From positions 1 to 64,000 of the forward strand of contig QBMC01000001.1 of NCBI GenBank assembly GCA_003242035.1: a stretch of 64,000 nucleotides of DNA, given 5' to 3'. Of the stretch, positions 28,609 through 37,046 are shown in pieces; position 1 is the stretch's first letter; every line of letters begins with the position of its first letter. The translations under genes were made by a program, and so were the position numbers. This DNA comes from Nodosilinea foveolarum. Its GTDB lineage: Bacteria; Cyanobacteriota; Cyanobacteriia; Phormidesmidales; Phormidesmidaceae. A model generated the notes under the pieces. It searched no databases. It was not told the DNA's origin and saw only the letters and a program-made list of their open reading frames with translations.

Positions 28609-29133
28609 ATGGAAAATGGCAACTACCTAGTTGTTTATTTGAGTATTTTGCTGGCGCTCCTTAGCGTAGCGACCTTTTTTGTGGTTCGTCAGGTATTGGT
28701 CACTCGTAGAGTAGAGACGACGCTCTCTGATCTTCAGCAAAAGCTGTCTAGTACTCAGGGGACGGCACTGGACTACTACGAAATCGGCAGCATTCTGCTA
28801 GATAAGAAGCTATATGTTCAAGCCTCTGTATACCTGAAGCAAGCGCTGAAACAGTTGAGCGAGGAAGAGGCTGAGAATGCCGTTTTAATTCATAATGCGC
28901 TGGGCTATGCTTACTTTGCGCAGGAGCAGTTTGATTTGGCTATGCGAGAATATAAAGAGGCGCTGGAGCTTCGTCCTGACTATGTGACGGCGCTGAACAA
29001 TTTGGCCAATGCTTACGAGCGTAAGCAGATGATCCCGCAGGCATTGGAGACTTATGAAAAGTCCTTGGCTACTGAGCCTGACAATGAAACGGCGAAGCGT
29101 AGAGCGGCTTCTTTGCGTAAGCGTGTGGCTTAG
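28609..29133 (+). CDS. ycf37: Ycf37-like TPR protein, photosystem I assembly/stability
   Basis: A 174-residue protein: an N-terminal membrane span (about 5-28), a short linker, then three TPR units at about 55-165. The units contain ALDYYEIGSILLDKKLYVQA, LGYAYFAQEQFDLAMREYKE and ALNNLANAYERKQMIPQALE. The layout and wording match cyanobacterial and plastid Ycf37, tied to photosystem I accumulation. It has its own 99-bp upstream gap and is followed within a few bases by the KDPG-aldolase-like gene, so the two are likely co-transcribed. Confidence 0.85.
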   Translation: MENGNYLVVYLSILLALLSVATFFVVRQVLVTRRVETTLSDLQQKLSSTQGTALDYYEIGSILLDKKLYVQASVYLKQALKQLSEEEAENAVLIHNALGYAYFAQEQFDLAMREYKEALELRPDYVTALNNLANAYERKQMIPQALETYEKSLATEPDNETAKRRAASLRKRVA

Positions 29134-29139
29134 AGTTTG

Positions 29140-29823
29140 GTGGCGCGTTTAGACTCCGTTAAGGTAGCTGCGCTCAGGCAGAACTGGCTAACGTTGCTGA
29201 AGCGTCACCCGGCGATCGCAATCATCCGTGCGGCTGACGTACAAACAGGTCTATTAATGGCCAAAGCTGCTGCATCAGGCGGATTTGAGCTGATTGAGGT
29301 GGCCTGGAATCACAATGCTGACCCGCCGCAAATGATGGCGAAAATTCAGCAAGCCCTGCCCGATTGCACGGTGGGAGCTGGCACCCTTTTAGATGAGGGT
29401 GATTTGATGAGCGCGATCGCCTCGGGCGCTAAGTTTTGCTTTACGCCGCATACCGATAGTGTGTTGATTGAAGCGGCGATCGCGCAGAATATTCCTCTTA
29501 TAGCCGGTGCGATGACGCCAACCGAGATTTTAAAAGCTTGGCGAAGTGGGGCGGCGAGCATAAAGGTTTTTCCGATTTCAACGCTAGGAAATGCGGCTTA
29601 TATTCGGAGTCTGCGAGGCCCGCTGAATTCGATTCCGTTGATTCCGACGGGCGGGGTAACCAGTGAGAGTGCGCCCGCCTTATTATCCGCAGGCGCAGTC
29701 GCGGTGGGTCTTTCGACGGCGTTGTTTCCGGCGGCAGAGGTGGCGCGAGCAGATTGGGCGGCGATTGAGGCGCGATCGCGTTATCTGCTGACGCTGCTTT
29801 CTAGCCCAGCGGTAATAGATTGA
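29140..29823 (+). CDS. eda: KDPG/KHG aldolase-family protein
   Basis: A class I aldolase of about 227 residues. Family landmarks are HPAIAIIRAADVQTGLLMAK, FELIEVAWNH (glutamate), CTVGAGTLLDEGDLMSAIASG, and the Schiff-base lysine in AASIKVFPISTLG, with IPLIPTGGVTSES. It cleaves 2-keto-3-deoxy-6-phosphogluconate or 4-hydroxy-2-oxoglutarate. The presence of the wider Entner-Doudoroff pathway cannot be read from this window. The start is TTG 29137 or GTG 29140. It starts 3-6 bp after Ycf37. Confidence 0.88.
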   Translation: MARLDSVKVAALRQNWLTLLKRHPAIAIIRAADVQTGLLMAKAAASGGFELIEVAWNHNADPPQMMAKIQQALPDCTVGAGTLLDEGDLMSAIASGAKFCFTPHTDSVLIEAAIAQNIPLIAGAMTPTEILKAWRSGAASIKVFPISTLGNAAYIRSLRGPLNSIPLIPTGGVTSESAPALLSAGAVAVGLSTALFPAAEVARADWAAIEARSRYLLTLLSSPAVID

Positions 29824-29831
29824 ACGGCCCT

Positions 29832-30266
29832 TTAGCTGCCTAGCTTGAAGGCTTCGACAAATAGACCGTAGATTAAGCCTAGCTTGAAGGCATTGAGAGA
29901 TTCCATTAGGGTAGAGCGCGATCGCACTGGCCCAGGGTCAATTCCTGGCGGCACAATCACATCTGGCGCGTTCAGTGAAGGCAGCACCGTGGGGCCATCA
30001 TCTTGAGCCAGCCTAATTTCTCGGCGGCGGGGCCTAAAGCGGTAGTAAGTCCAGCTAATGAGTTCTACTAGAATCACCAACATTGCCGAAATGGTGACGT
30101 CTAGCTTAGCGGCTTGTCCGGCTGTGGCGGAAATAGCGGTCGCAAAGAAATTACCAAACAGGAGGCTGAGGGTAATGAGGGATAGCCGTCGCCATGGGTT
30201 GAATACCCACTGCCGAAAGCGTAGCGACACCTGATCAAACAGCGTATTTAGTCGAGTTCTTTGCAT
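29832..30266 (-). CDS. ycf20: Ycf20-like membrane protein (DUF565)
   Basis: A 144-residue protein. The conserved start MQRTRLNTLFDQVSLRFRQW leads into NPWRRLSLITLSLLFGNF and a second hydrophobic stretch (about 55-72), and a tail ends GLIYGLFVEAFKLGS. This matches Ycf20/DUF565, conserved in cyanobacteria and plastids, with a reported link to photoprotection in algae and plants. The C-terminal AFKLG motif occurs twice, giving a 15-bp direct repeat in the DNA at 29838 and 29877. It is convergent with the aldolase gene (9-bp gap). Confidence 0.85.
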   Translation of the reverse strand: MQRTRLNTLFDQVSLRFRQWVFNPWRRLSLITLSLLFGNFFATAISATAGQAAKLDVTISAMLVILVELISWTYYRFRPRRREIRLAQDDGPTVLPSLNAPDVIVPPGIDPGPVRSRSTLMESLNAFKLGLIYGLFVEAFKLGS

Positions 30267-30602
30267 AGCAAGCCGTGAGAGCCGTTGAATATAGGGTATG
30301 CATTGCGCCCATCTACTGTGGGTACTAGCCCTACAAAAAGAGCTTAGCGCACGGTAGTCTTACCAGTCCTGGAGTCAGCCCAGTTACGGTTACAATCGGG
30401 CGATTTTACCGATTCCATTCTATGAACTGTCACAGGTTTCGTAATATCCGCCAACCCTAGAAGGCTACGATTTAACTGTAAATACGTATCGGGCGATACT
30501 AACTAACCCACCATCTTTCGCGCTGTCTACCGGGAGGTGGCTATTCGGAAAAATGGTTAGCGTTTTACACCGTTCCTGTTAATCTGACTTTCAAGGGTTC
30601 TT
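30267..30602. other. Gene-free spacer, 336 bp
   Basis: Divergent spacer between the Ycf20 gene and a secreted-protein gene. No coding frame, RNA gene or strong inverted repeat was seen. It probably holds promoters for both genes. Confidence 0.6.
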
Positions 30603-31010
30603 ATGCGACGTTATTCTTCTCTTTTGCTGGCTTTAGCGGCTGTAGTTTCTACTAGTTCAGCGGCGATCGCTCAGCCTTCTACGACCCGTACACCTCTAGC
30701 TGCGCCGGTCGAGCTAAGGGGCCAAACGGGTGGCTCTCAGTCTTCAGTTTGCGGCAATATCAACCCGTCTGCGGCGCAGCTTGTACAGGTTACCGAATCA
30801 TTCGCTGCTTTGGATTTTGAGGTTCAGAGCGAAGGCAACTATACGCTGCTAATTAAAGGGCCGGGTGGCTTTGAGGAATGCGTGTTTGCTCACAATTACG
30901 ATGGCGGCGTGATTAAGTCGCCTGGTTTGTTGAATCAGGGTGAGTATCAGGTGTTTGTGGGCGATCGCGATGGTAAAAGTCATCCTTACACGCTTTCTAT
31001 CCGTCAGTAA
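30603..31010 (+). CDS. Secreted protein of unknown function
   Basis: A 135-residue protein with a signal peptide (about 1-23, ending AIAQ). The mature domain is beta-strand rich and has two cysteines (SSVCGNINPSA and FEECVFAHNYDGG) that may form a disulfide. The end HPYTLSIRQ and the strand pattern around YTLLIKGPGGF and GEYQVFVGDRDG resemble small jelly-roll-like bacterial domains. I do not recognise a family name. It is convergent with the L,D-transpeptidase gene, 6 bp away. Confidence 0.75.
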   Translation: MRRYSSLLLALAAVVSTSSAAIAQPSTTRTPLAAPVELRGQTGGSQSSVCGNINPSAAQLVQVTESFAALDFEVQSEGNYTLLIKGPGGFEECVFAHNYDGGVIKSPGLLNQGEYQVFVGDRDGKSHPYTLSIRQ

Positions 31011-31016
31011 AGATAT

Positions 31017-31700
31017 CTATGGCACGATCTCAACTAATGTCCCTTGGCTAAGAACCTCGTAAATTTCGTCAACGTCTTTGTTCTTAAGTGATATACAGCC
31101 CCAAGTCCAGTTGGTTCGAGCGTCGATCAGCGCGTTCGATCCGTTGGGTACACCGTGGATGCCTACCTCACTGCCGATAGTAGCTGTCGCGGCGATGTCT
31201 CCGGCGAGCTGAGCGGCTGTATGCTCTTGCCAGTCTTGCGGCGTTGGATAGTCTAGCCAGATGAATTTTGACCAGGCTGGATGCAAATATAAGTCTCGAA
31301 TGTGGTAGATGCCTTCTGGGGTTTTGCGATCGCCCTCAGCCAACTTATCGCCAACTGGCGCGCTCCCAAAAACGCTCGAATAGGCTTTAACCGGTTCAGA
31401 ATCGTAGAACACAGTCAGTCTGTACGCCGACTTTTCCACGAGTACAGAGACTTTTTCGGGGTCAAAGTCAGCGCCAATTAGATTTTTTACAGAGCGCGGC
31501 TCTTCTAATGCTTGATCGCGAGGTTTCGTTTTGGTAGCGATCGCATGAAAAGGCTTTTCAGACTCACAATTAGATGCGCATAACGCCGTAGGTAAATTGA
31601 CAGACGGCACGATCTTGGGTGGTCTAGTTAGTAAACCGTAGAGCGTAGCCCCGCAGCCTGCAAGCAATCCAAACGCTAGAAAGTATTTTCTACCTATCAC
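31017..31700 (-). CDS. L,D-transpeptidase (YkuD-fold) family protein
   Basis: A 227-residue protein with an N-terminal membrane anchor (about 5-25). The YkuD catalytic domain (about 80-225) shows VGIHGVPNGSNALIDARTNW and TWGCISLKNKDVDEIYE, in which the histidine and the cysteine of the S/T-x-G-C motif are the active residues. These enzymes crosslink peptidoglycan through meso-diaminopimelate or attach proteins to it. The 5' end overlaps the next upstream gene by 11 bp, so the two are probably translationally linked. Confidence 0.9.
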   Translation of the reverse strand: MIGRKYFLAFGLLAGCGATLYGLLTRPPKIVPSVNLPTALCASNCESEKPFHAIATKTKPRDQALEEPRSVKNLIGADFDPEKVSVLVEKSAYRLTVFYDSEPVKAYSSVFGSAPVGDKLAEGDRKTPEGIYHIRDLYLHPAWSKFIWLDYPTPQDWQEHTAAQLAGDIAATATIGSEVGIHGVPNGSNALIDARTNWTWGCISLKNKDVDEIYEVLSQGTLVEIVP

Positions 31701-32142
31701 CTTCCGGCAACCGCTGAACTTTTACGTCAATAGTTGTTGGGGTGATATTCCCATCATCAGCCGAGCTAAAGTCAACCGAACTGCTTTGAATATCGACCGC
31801 CTGAACGTCGATAACACCTTCAGGTGCAAACCGCTCAAAGCCGTCTTCTGTAGTCGTTAGCTGAGTTTCACAGTTCGGGCAGGCCAACTTCACGCTCTTC
31901 AGGCTAGTTAAAGATTGATCGCACACCGGACAGTTACCTTCAACCAGATTTTTCTTAATCCAAAATCTAGCCACTATCAATACAATGACCGGTGTCAGTA
32001 TCAGAAACAGCACGAGTGCAAAGATTGATTTGACGATACCGCCCAGACCAATTGCGCCTAAAAGCCAAGCGCTCCCCAGTACGAATATCCAGCAGCCAAG
32101 TCCTGGAAAGCGGACTCGCATTTGGTTAAAGTTTTGGTTCAT
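31690..32142 (-). CDS. Membrane protein with C-x-x-C zinc-ribbon-like motif (hypothetical)
   Basis: A 150-residue protein: two adjacent hydrophobic segments (about 15-33 and 36-60), then a pair of C-x-x-C elements in CPVCDQSLTSLKS and LACPNCETQL, spaced as in small zinc ribbons. An acidic, serine-rich tail follows. No family is recognised. It overlaps the start of the L,D-transpeptidase gene by 11 bp and is first in that two-gene unit. The role may be envelope-related, by association only. Confidence 0.75.
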   Translation of the reverse strand: MNQNFNQMRVRFPGLGCWIFVLGSAWLLGAIGLGGIVKSIFALVLFLILTPVIVLIVARFWIKKNLVEGNCPVCDQSLTSLKSVKLACPNCETQLTTTEDGFERFAPEGVIDVQAVDIQSSSVDFSSADDGNITPTTIDVKVQRLPEGDR

Positions 32143-32316
32143 AGCACGGCCCTCAACGGTTGTCGGTTTGACGATTCACGATATCGGTCGGTTGTCTGCT
32201 TCTATCGTAGTGCTCGGTTTCAGCGGTGCAAAGGGCATAAACCGTACTCGGTAAGATATACAACAATGTAAACCGCTCGATCTTAAACGGGTCAAACTAC
32301 ATCAAAGCCTTTACCT

Positions 32317-33513
32317 TCAGCGTCCAGATTTAGCGGTTGTATCGGTTCTGGTAGTTAGCGGTTGGATGGCGTCTTCTCCTATATTCAATAATTCACGGAG
32401 CCGTGTCACTAGGGCCGGTGCGCTAAAGTGAGCCAGCGTTTGCTGCCTTAGCCAATCGCCCTCACACCGCTGGTCTGTTCCGCTAAGCGCCTCGATACAG
32501 GCGATCGCGACTTGCTCTGGGTCTCTATGCGGAACTTGCCAGCCTACTTGCCCATCTTGCAGCGGATCTGCCGAACCATCGTCATCTCCGGCAATCACTG
32601 GAATGCCACAGGCCATCGCTTCTAAATACACAATGCCAAAGCCTTCTTTTGAGGGCATCACGTATACATCGGCCAGCCGATAATGATCAATGAGCGCTTC
32701 GTCTGGTACAAATCCAGCGAAAATGACTTGGTTAGCCACGCCTAAATCGGCTGCTAGCTGAGCCAACCTGGGCTGATCGTCACCTCGACCAATCACGACG
32801 TACTTCACGTTAGGAAAAGCGTTTGTAATGGTGGGTAGCGCTCGGATAGTGACGTCTACGCCCTTATAAATATCGCCCTTCCATAGCCGTGCGACGGTTG
32901 TTAGGACTCGACTGCCTTGAAGCTGATAGCGCTCAATCAGTTCGGCGGGGGGGGAGCCTGGGGTAAAAACGGTGCCATCGACGACGCAGGGAAGCATATC
33001 GAATTTATTAGCGGGGATGCTGTTAGCTTGACAGGCCAAGTCTCGACTATAGCGGCTGATTGTCCATACCCGCTCAGCAGCGGCTAATGCTTTTTGGTCT
33101 TTGGTTGGTAGGGTGTCCCAGACTTCTTTTCCGTAGGTGAGAACGGTATAGGGAATTTTGAACGTGCGACAGAGCTTCCCGACCATAGGAGCCAAATTGA
33201 TATGACCGCAGTAAACATGCGCTGGCCGATGCGTGATTAGGTAGGTGGCCAGTGCCAGAGTTAGCCGAATACGTCCAGTCATCGAGCGGTTGTTCGTTTC
33301 GGCGGCTGCCTCGTTTTTGAAATAGTGATAGTTGAAGCAGTCGTCCTTTAAGTCGCTGTGGATTGGCTCATCTCTAAGCAGAAAAACGTCTGCAATCATT
33401 GAATGGTCGGCGGCTTTGGCTAGCTGGGCGTAGGCTCCTAGTACATCTTGAATATAGGACTGAATGCCGCCTTCGCAGCCAAAGACTTCAATAAATACAA
33501 AAGCGTGTTTCAT
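32317..33513 (-). CDS. Glycosyltransferase family 4 protein
   Basis: A 398-residue GT-B fold enzyme. The N-terminal acceptor domain starts FIEVFGCEGGIQSYIQDVL. The C-terminal donor domain holds VLTTVARLWKGDIYKGVD, YVVIGRGDDQPRLAQLA, the E-x7-E motif in MPSKEGFGIVYLEAMACGIP, and GWQVPHRDPEQVA. It probably adds a sugar to an exopolysaccharide or lipid-linked glycan. The 5' end overlaps gmd by 4 bp (ATGA), showing tight coupling, so GDP-sugar use is a reasonable inference. Confidence 0.93.
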   Translation of the reverse strand: MKHAFVFIEVFGCEGGIQSYIQDVLGAYAQLAKAADHSMIADVFLLRDEPIHSDLKDDCFNYHYFKNEAAAETNNRSMTGRIRLTLALATYLITHRPAHVYCGHINLAPMVGKLCRTFKIPYTVLTYGKEVWDTLPTKDQKALAAAERVWTISRYSRDLACQANSIPANKFDMLPCVVDGTVFTPGSPPAELIERYQLQGSRVLTTVARLWKGDIYKGVDVTIRALPTITNAFPNVKYVVIGRGDDQPRLAQLAADLGVANQVIFAGFVPDEALIDHYRLADVYVMPSKEGFGIVYLEAMACGIPVIAGDDDGSADPLQDGQVGWQVPHRDPEQVAIACIEALSGTDQRCEGDWLRQQTLAHFSAPALVTRLRELLNIGEDAIQPLTTRTDTTAKSGR

Positions 33514-34502
33514 GAGTGAATTCCTACGGTGCTAAGGTTGTTCGCTACTAGCCGCTTTAGATCTGCTTGAACCATCGTTTCTACGAGCTGCTCGAACCTC
33601 ACCTGGGGCTTCCAGTTGAGGTTGCGCATTGCTTTAGAGGGATCGGCGACTAGCTGGAAGTGTTCGTCTTCCCTGACAAGTTCTGGGTCGGTCTCTACAT
33701 ATTTTTGCCAGTCTAGGCCGACGCAGCTAAAGGCGGCGCTGACTAAGTCTCGAACGGTGTGGAGCTTGCCAGTGCCAATGACGTAGTCTTCGGCTGTGGC
33801 GGCCTGGAGCATTCGCCACATGGCTTCTACATGGTCGCCAGCAAAGCCCCAGTCTCGTTTGGCGTCGAGGTTGCCGATGGAGAGGCGATCGCGCAGACCC
33901 AGCTTAATGGCCGCTGCTGCCAAAGTAATTTTGCGGGTAACAAACTGGGGCGGGCGTCTGGGAGATTCGTGGTTGTACAAAATGCCGCTACAGGCGAATA
34001 GTCCGTAGCGATCGCGATGATGAACCATCGTCCAGTGCGCATGTAGTTTGGCTGCGCCGTATGGATTCTTAGGTCGAAAGGGCGTTTCCTCAGACTGTGG
34101 CGCAGATTGCACATCGCCAAAGATTTCTGAGGAGCTGGCCTGATAGAACCGTGTGGCTAGTCCTAACTGACGCGTTGCGCTGAGCAGCCTGGTTGCTGTT
34201 CCAGTAATCAAATCTAAAGTTCCTAATGGATCGTCCCAGGAGGCAGGGACGAAGCTGGGGGCCGCCAGGTTGTAAATTTCTGTTGGCTGAAGCTGCTCTA
34301 CCGCCTGAGTAAGGGCGGCTGCGTCGGTCAAGTCTACGGAGTATATTTCGACTCTCTCGGCCAAATCGCCTAGTTTGACGATACTGCTCTGTCTGGTAGG
34401 CGGAATTAGACCTACCACCCGATAGCCTTTCCCCAGCATGAGATGGCTCAAGTAATAGCCATCTTGTCCTGTAATCCCGGTGATGAGTGCAGTTTTGGTC
34501 AT
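33510..34502 (-). CDS. gmd: GDP-mannose 4,6-dehydratase
   Basis: A 330-residue short-chain dehydrogenase/reductase-type enzyme that turns GDP-mannose into GDP-4-keto-6-deoxymannose, precursor of fucose and rhamnose-type sugars. NAD(P)-binding is shown by ALITGITGQDGYYLSHLML. Catalytic residues lie in FYQASSSEIFGDV and NPYGAAKLHAHW (Y-x3-K). NHESPRRPPQFVTRKI and RDWGFAGDHVEAMWRML are typical of Gmd. It overlaps the glycosyltransferase gene by 4 bp, pointing to a glycan pathway. The anti-sigma-type kinase gene is 106 bp upstream on the same strand. Confidence 0.93.
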   Translation of the reverse strand: MTKTALITGITGQDGYYLSHLMLGKGYRVVGLIPPTRQSSIVKLGDLAERVEIYSVDLTDAAALTQAVEQLQPTEIYNLAAPSFVPASWDDPLGTLDLITGTATRLLSATRQLGLATRFYQASSSEIFGDVQSAPQSEETPFRPKNPYGAAKLHAHWTMVHHRDRYGLFACSGILYNHESPRRPPQFVTRKITLAAAAIKLGLRDRLSIGNLDAKRDWGFAGDHVEAMWRMLQAATAEDYVIGTGKLHTVRDLVSAAFSCVGLDWQKYVETDPELVREDEHFQLVADPSKAMRNLNWKPQVRFEQLVETMVQADLKRLVANNLSTVGIHS

Positions 34503-34608
34503 GACTCCCTTCTTCTTATGTAAGCCTGTGTGGGCTAACGCTCAGCAGCTATGGCTACTGAGGACGCCAGCTAACGATCCGAGGTGGGGCGATCGCTACT
34601 TCTACAGT

Positions 34609-35103
34609 TCACATATTCTTCGAAGTTTTCACAATACTTAGGCAGTTAAGCCGATCTTGAACGCAGTCGTAGCTGACGCGATCTGCCAATCGTCTCAGCA
34701 AGAACCACCCATAGCCGCCCTCTCTAAGTGCTCCTGGCTTAGGTTCTATTAAGCTATTGGGATCGAAAGGCTCGCCGCGATCAAAGATTCGGATTTCGAG
34801 CTCCTGAGAACTTACCGTTAGCTCTATATCAATGGGCGTTGCTTCTGGCAAATTGGCATGGGCATGTCTGACAGCATTGGTAAAGCCTTCTGCCAGCGCC
34901 AGATTAAGCTGATCGAATTGGTCGTCAATCCAAGGCATATCTACAGACATGCGCAAGATCAGTGTGCGAAACCAATGCTGAACCCCAGATAGCTCTTCTA
35001 AATGACTTCGAACCGTCAGGCGAGCCTGATTGGGCATTTCAAATGCCACTCCTGTACGACTGTAAGCGGGTGTTCTAAAAGCAGAATTGATTAGCTTTCT
35101 CAA
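34609..35103 (-). CDS. Anti-sigma regulatory factor-type ATP-binding protein (RsbW/SpoIIAB-like)
   Basis: A 164-residue GHKL-fold protein. The N-box asparagine is in LNLALAEGFTNAVRHAHANL, the G1-like region is ELEIRIFDRGEPFDPNSL, and the G2 region is GGYGWFLLRRLADRVSYD. In other bacteria such kinases bind sigma factors or phosphorylate anti-sigma antagonists. Neither a STAS antagonist nor a sigma factor gene lies nearby, so the partner is unknown. It sits between petD and gmd on the same strand, but the petBD terminator separates it from petBD. Confidence 0.88.
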   Translation of the reverse strand: MRKLINSAFRTPAYSRTGVAFEMPNQARLTVRSHLEELSGVQHWFRTLILRMSVDMPWIDDQFDQLNLALAEGFTNAVRHAHANLPEATPIDIELTVSSQELEIRIFDRGEPFDPNSLIEPKPGALREGGYGWFLLRRLADRVSYDCVQDRLNCLSIVKTSKNM

Positions 35104-35275
35104 TTTATCATCCCGTTTGTTTAAGCCTGCGGCTGACCACTGCTATATCAATTTTCCCAATGAATAGCGTAGAAACATTAGTTGTTGAATAGAAAGTAGT
35201 CAATTCTCTGGGCAAAAATTGGATAGAGAACCGGATACAAACCAATTGGCTGCGAACAAAAGCACCCGTAACAGC

Positions 35276-35310
35276 AAAATCGCTCAGGCTTTCAAAGCTT
35301 GAGCGATTTT
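35276..35310 (-). terminator. Rho-independent terminator of petB-petD
   Basis: A hairpin of AAAATCGCTCA/TGAGCGATTTT arms extended by a G-T pair and GCTT/AAGC with a 3-base loop, giving a 16-bp stem. It lies 51 bp past the petD stop, in the transcribed direction, and ends in a four-T run. Confidence 0.8.
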
Positions 35311-35361
35311 AGTTTGCGCAGTTATGAATTTGCTAGAACCATTTTCTGTGTTCTGCTAAAT

Positions 35362-35844
35362 TTAGAAGAGGCCCAAAGTCAAAGATTTGTCGATTGGGAA
35401 AGTGGCGCCAATTCCGAGCCATAGCGTTACAGCGGTTCCGAAGAGGAAAACAGCCGTTGCTACAGGGCGACGGAATGGATTTTGGAACTTGTTAACGTTC
35501 TCAATGAAGGGAACGAGAATGAGACCCAAAGGAATTGCCGTCATGGCTGCGATTCCGAGCAGCTTGTTAGGCAATACGCGCAGCATCTGGAACGTGGGGT
35601 ACAAATACCACTCAGGTAGAATCTCTAGCGGTGTGGCGAAGGGATTCGCTGGTTCGCCAACTAGCGCTGGGTCGAGAACTGCGAGCGCCGTGCAACAAGC
35701 AATCGTACCCATAATCACGATAGGGAAAACGTAGAGCAGGTCGTTCGGCCAGGCAGGTTCACCGTAGTAGTTGTGACCCATACCTTTTTTGAGCTTCTCT
35801 CTCAGCATTGGATCGGTAAGATCCGGCTTTTTAAGGATAGACAT
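35362..35844 (-). CDS. petD: Cytochrome b6f complex subunit IV
   Basis: A 160-residue thylakoid membrane protein, three predicted spans (about 37-57, 95-115, 130-150). The start [20 protein letters not shown] and the segment [20 protein letters not shown], with the PEWY motif of the quinol-oxidation site, are diagnostic. With cytochrome b6 it forms the core that moves electrons from plastoquinol to plastocyanin or cytochrome c6. It is downstream of petB (118-bp gap) and ahead of a strong hairpin. Length is standard. Confidence 0.98.
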   Translation of the reverse strand: MSILKKPDLTDPMLREKLKKGMGHNYYGEPAWPNDLLYVFPIVIMGTIACCTALAVLDPALVGEPANPFATPLEILPEWYLYPTFQMLRVLPNKLLGIAAMTAIPLGLILVPFIENVNKFQNPFRRPVATAVFLFGTAVTLWLGIGATFPIDKSLTLGLF

Positions 35845-35962
35845 TGATTAACTTCCTAGAATAATGACATCAACAGCTAGTAAACAGTTTATCCTGAGCA
35901 GCATCCCTCTCAACACATCCTTCTGAAGCATTGTTAAGAGGGTACAGCAGCTATTTAGCTGC

Positions 35963-36631
35963 TTACAAAGGACCAGAGATGCCTTGCTTACGAATCATGA
36001 TGAAGTGAAGCAGCATGAAGACCGCGATGAACCAAGGCAACACAAAGGTGTGCAGACTGTAGAAGCGAGTGAGCGTAGCTTGGCCAACGCTTTCGCTACC
36101 GCGCATTAGCTCGACGATAGTGCCGCCTACAACAGGAATTGCACCGGGAACGCCAGATACAATGTTAACGGCCCAGTAGCCAACCTGGTCCCAAGGTAGG
36201 GAGTAGCCAGTTACGCCGAAGGAAACGGTGATAACAGCCAGGATAACGCCGGTTACCCAGGTAAGTTCGCGAGGCTTTTTAAAGCCGCCAGTGAGGTACA
36301 CACGGAAGGTGTGCAGGATCATCACGAGTACCATCATGCTGGCAGACCAGCGGTGAACGGAGCGGATGAGCCAGCCGAAGTTAACGTCGGTCATCAGGTA
36401 CTGAACGGACGCGAAGGCATCGGTCACAGTGGGGCGGTAGTAAAAGGTCATTGCAAATCCAGTGGCGAACTGGATGATGAAGCAAACGAGCGTGATACCG
36501 CCTAAGCAATAGAAAATATTGACGTGGGGTGGAACGTACTTGCTGGAGATGTCATCAGCGAGCGCCTGAATCTCTAGCCGTTCATCGAACCACTGATAGG
36601 GTTTGGAGTCGGTGACTTGCTTAGTAAACAT
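35963..36631 (-). CDS. petB: Cytochrome b6
   Basis: A 222-residue four-helix thylakoid protein binding two b-type haems and the extra haem c through Cys35, visible in [12 protein letters not shown]. The haem-ligand histidines are seen in [20 protein letters not shown] and [20 protein letters not shown]. The start [20 protein letters not shown] is family-typical. Transcribed with petD from a promoter in the 415-bp spacer shared with divergent ctpA. No anomaly. Confidence 0.98.
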   Translation of the reverse strand: MFTKQVTDSKPYQWFDERLEIQALADDISSKYVPPHVNIFYCLGGITLVCFIIQFATGFAMTFYYRPTVTDAFASVQYLMTDVNFGWLIRSVHRWSASMMVLVMILHTFRVYLTGGFKKPRELTWVTGVILAVITVSFGVTGYSLPWDQVGYWAVNIVSGVPGAIPVVGGTIVELMRGSESVGQATLTRFYSLHTFVLPWFIAVFMLLHFIMIRKQGISGPL

Positions 36632-37046
36632 GAAGCAAAATTTTGGGTTTAAGGGTGGTATACCAATACTAAAAAATGTAACACAATCGAAGGATAAAGG
36701 ACTTCACAGCTTTAAGGAGTTGGCCGGTAGAAAGGACTTCTTAGCGATTCTTTAATGATTTTAGTGAGGTCTCAAGTTGCTGATTGTTCTGTCTAAGTGG
36801 GTTTCTGCTGAAAATTACGAGCTGTGGCGCTTATAAACTTTAAGAAAAACTGATCGTTCATATTGTTTACATAGCTTTACAATTTAGTCTGTACGATTTG
36901 CGACTTGCGACTTTGTCACAGCGCAGACCCGCTTGGGTGCAGACTGTCTTTTCTGACAGGTTGTATCTTAAAGATTAGGGATGAAACGCCCCGATTCTCT
37001 GTAGGCGCGTGTGCTGTTGCTGGGCTGGATTTTTAGGAAGAAATGG
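36632..37046. other. Divergent petB / ctpA regulatory spacer, about 415 bp
   Basis: No reliable coding frame. The stretch is A/T-richer than its surroundings, and the region at 36860-36895 could hold promoter elements, but no motif is clear enough to call. It is expected to contain the petBD and ctpA promoters. Confidence 0.6.

Noticed and set aside
29838-29891. 15-bp direct repeat in the Ycf20 gene
   Set aside because: Explained by a repeated AFKLG peptide motif in the protein, not a mobile or regulatory element.
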